A program made the translations under genes and the position numbers. Of a stretch of DNA of 64,000 nt, positions 63,431 through 64,000 are shown in pieces. Numbering within the stretch: position 1 is the stretch's first letter; each line of letters begins with the position of its first letter. Location: assembly GCA_963836775.1 (NCBI GenBank), contig CAWIKR010000003.1:1178001-1242000 (forward strand), read 5' to 3'. Source of the stretch: DASQPR01 sp963836775. GTDB taxonomy: Bacteria > Actinomycetota > Actinomycetes > Mycobacteriales > Micromonosporaceae. The notes under the pieces are model-generated. The model was not told the DNA's origin. It did not search any database and saw nothing but the letters and a program-made list of their open reading frames with translations.

Positions 63431-64000
63431 CGATCATCGACGCGCACCACCATCTGTGGACCGCGGACTACCCGTGGCTGGCCGGCGCCGCGCTGACCCC
63501 GATCCGGCGCGATTACACGGTCGAGGATCTGCGCGTACACCTGGCGACGGCGGATATCGACCGGACCGTGCTGGTCGAGGCGGCCCGTTGTGACGACGCC
63601 GAGACCACCGAGTTCCTGGCACTGGCCGCGGCCACCCCGGAGATCGCCGGCGTCGTCGGCTGGGCCTCGCTGACCTCGCCGGATCTGATCGAGACTCTGA
63701 CTCGGCACCGGTCCGGCGTGGGCGGGCACCTGCTGGTCGGCATCCGGGACCAGGCTCAGGGCCAGCCGGACGACGTGCTCGACGATCCGGCCGTACGCGC
63801 CGGGATCGCCACCGTTGACGCCTTCGGGCTGGTGAACGAGCTGGTGGTCCGCCAATCGCAGCTGCCCTCGGTGGCGCGCCTCGCCGCCGACCTGCCGCAC
63901 GTCCGGTTCGTGCTGGACCACCTCGGCAAACCAGCGATCGCCTCGGGCGGCTGGGCGGACTGGCGATCCCTGATCGCGCCGGTGGCCGCGGCACCGAACG
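63427..64000 (+). CDS. Amidohydrolase, lactonase-like (5' part)
   Basis: Incomplete; open at the window end (191 codons seen). Start at GTG 63427 with GGAGGT 9 nt upstream. Amidohydrolase-2 fold: IIDAHHHLWTADYPWL carries the first metal-binding His-x-His, then VLVEAARCDDAETTEFLALA, GVVGWASL and FVLDHLGKPAI with a further ligand His. L-fucono-1,5-lactonase and L-rhamnono-lactonase have this pattern and sit next to the same kinds of genes. It would open the lactone made by the aldo/keto reductase so the dehydratase can act on the free acid. Confidence 0.85.
   Translation, partial: MTIIDAHHHLWTADYPWLAGAALTPIRRDYTVEDLRVHLATADIDRTVLVEAARCDDAETTEFLALAAATPEIAGVVGWASLTSPDLIETLTRHRSGVGGHLLVGIRDQAQGQPDDVLDDPAVRAGIATVDAFGLVNELVVRQSQLPSVARLAADLPHVRFVLDHLGKPAIASGGWADWRSLIAPVAAAPN

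Overview
The window is high-GC DNA with GTG/TTG starts, many 4-bp ATGA/GTGA gene overlaps, Tat and lipoprotein signals, a mycobacterial-type GarA (FHA) homologue, a SigB/F-type sigma factor and a DtxR/IdeR iron box. This is a Gram-positive actinobacterium. A Micromonosporaceae or Actinoplanes-like host is my guess, not something the sequence proves. The whole window looks chromosomal. I saw no rRNA, tRNA, phage, IS element or CRISPR array.

Layout. 0-5 kb: the 3' end of an ABC exporter operon, facing a large LAL-type LuxR regulator with a small upstream partner gene. 5.1-6.7 kb: a non-coding island full of tandem, inverted and palindromic repeats. 6.7-16.4 kb: a lipoprotein, then a complete kdp potassium-uptake locus (small membrane protein, 27-aa peptide, kdpF, kdpA, kdpB, kdpC, kdpD, kdpE). 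16.4-23.5 kb: peroxiredoxin, another repeat-rich gap, thioesterase/HxlR pair, P-loop kinase, DUF11 surface protein, SerA-type dehydrogenase and a GT2 glycosyltransferase. 23.7-27.2 kb: efeUOB ferrous-iron uptake under an iron box. 27.6-37.2 kb: M20 amidohydrolase, GT4 glycosyltransferase, a STAS-sigma factor fusion, YbjQ-like protein, debranching enzyme, GarA, a thioesterase remnant and a type-B carboxylesterase. 37.4-42.3 kb: a five-gene branched-chain-amino-acid-type ABC transporter. 42.8-52.8 kb: TetR, alcohol and aldehyde dehydrogenases, an SCO6745-like protein, arylamine N-acetyltransferase, a TMEM175-like channel, a D,D-carboxypeptidase, a membrane protein and a serine hydrolase. 52.8-56.2 kb: gntR-lutABC (L-lactate oxidation). 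56.4-64 kb: a divergent sugar operon (binding protein, enolase-superfamily dehydratase, two permeases, ATPase, aldo/keto reductase, lactonase-like amidohydrolase) running off the end.

How it fits together. The last two operons make metabolic sense as one unit. A non-phosphorylative 6-deoxy-sugar route (L-fucose type) can end in pyruvate plus L-lactate, and LutABC oxidises L-lactate. A FadR-type regulator and a perfect 12-bp palindrome lie between the two operons.

Main caution. Five genes (kdpB, lutB twice, the serine hydrolase, the sugar-binding protein and the aldo/keto reductase) can be restored to their family's expected frame only by skipping exactly one base. That makes six sites, all of the same sign. 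Systematic one-base insertions in the sequence are more likely than six independent mutations. The most unusual gene is the STAS-sigma fusion. The most unusual non-coding features are the dispersed intergenic repeat families at 5.4-6.6, 17, 29.3, 42.5 and 43.5 kb.
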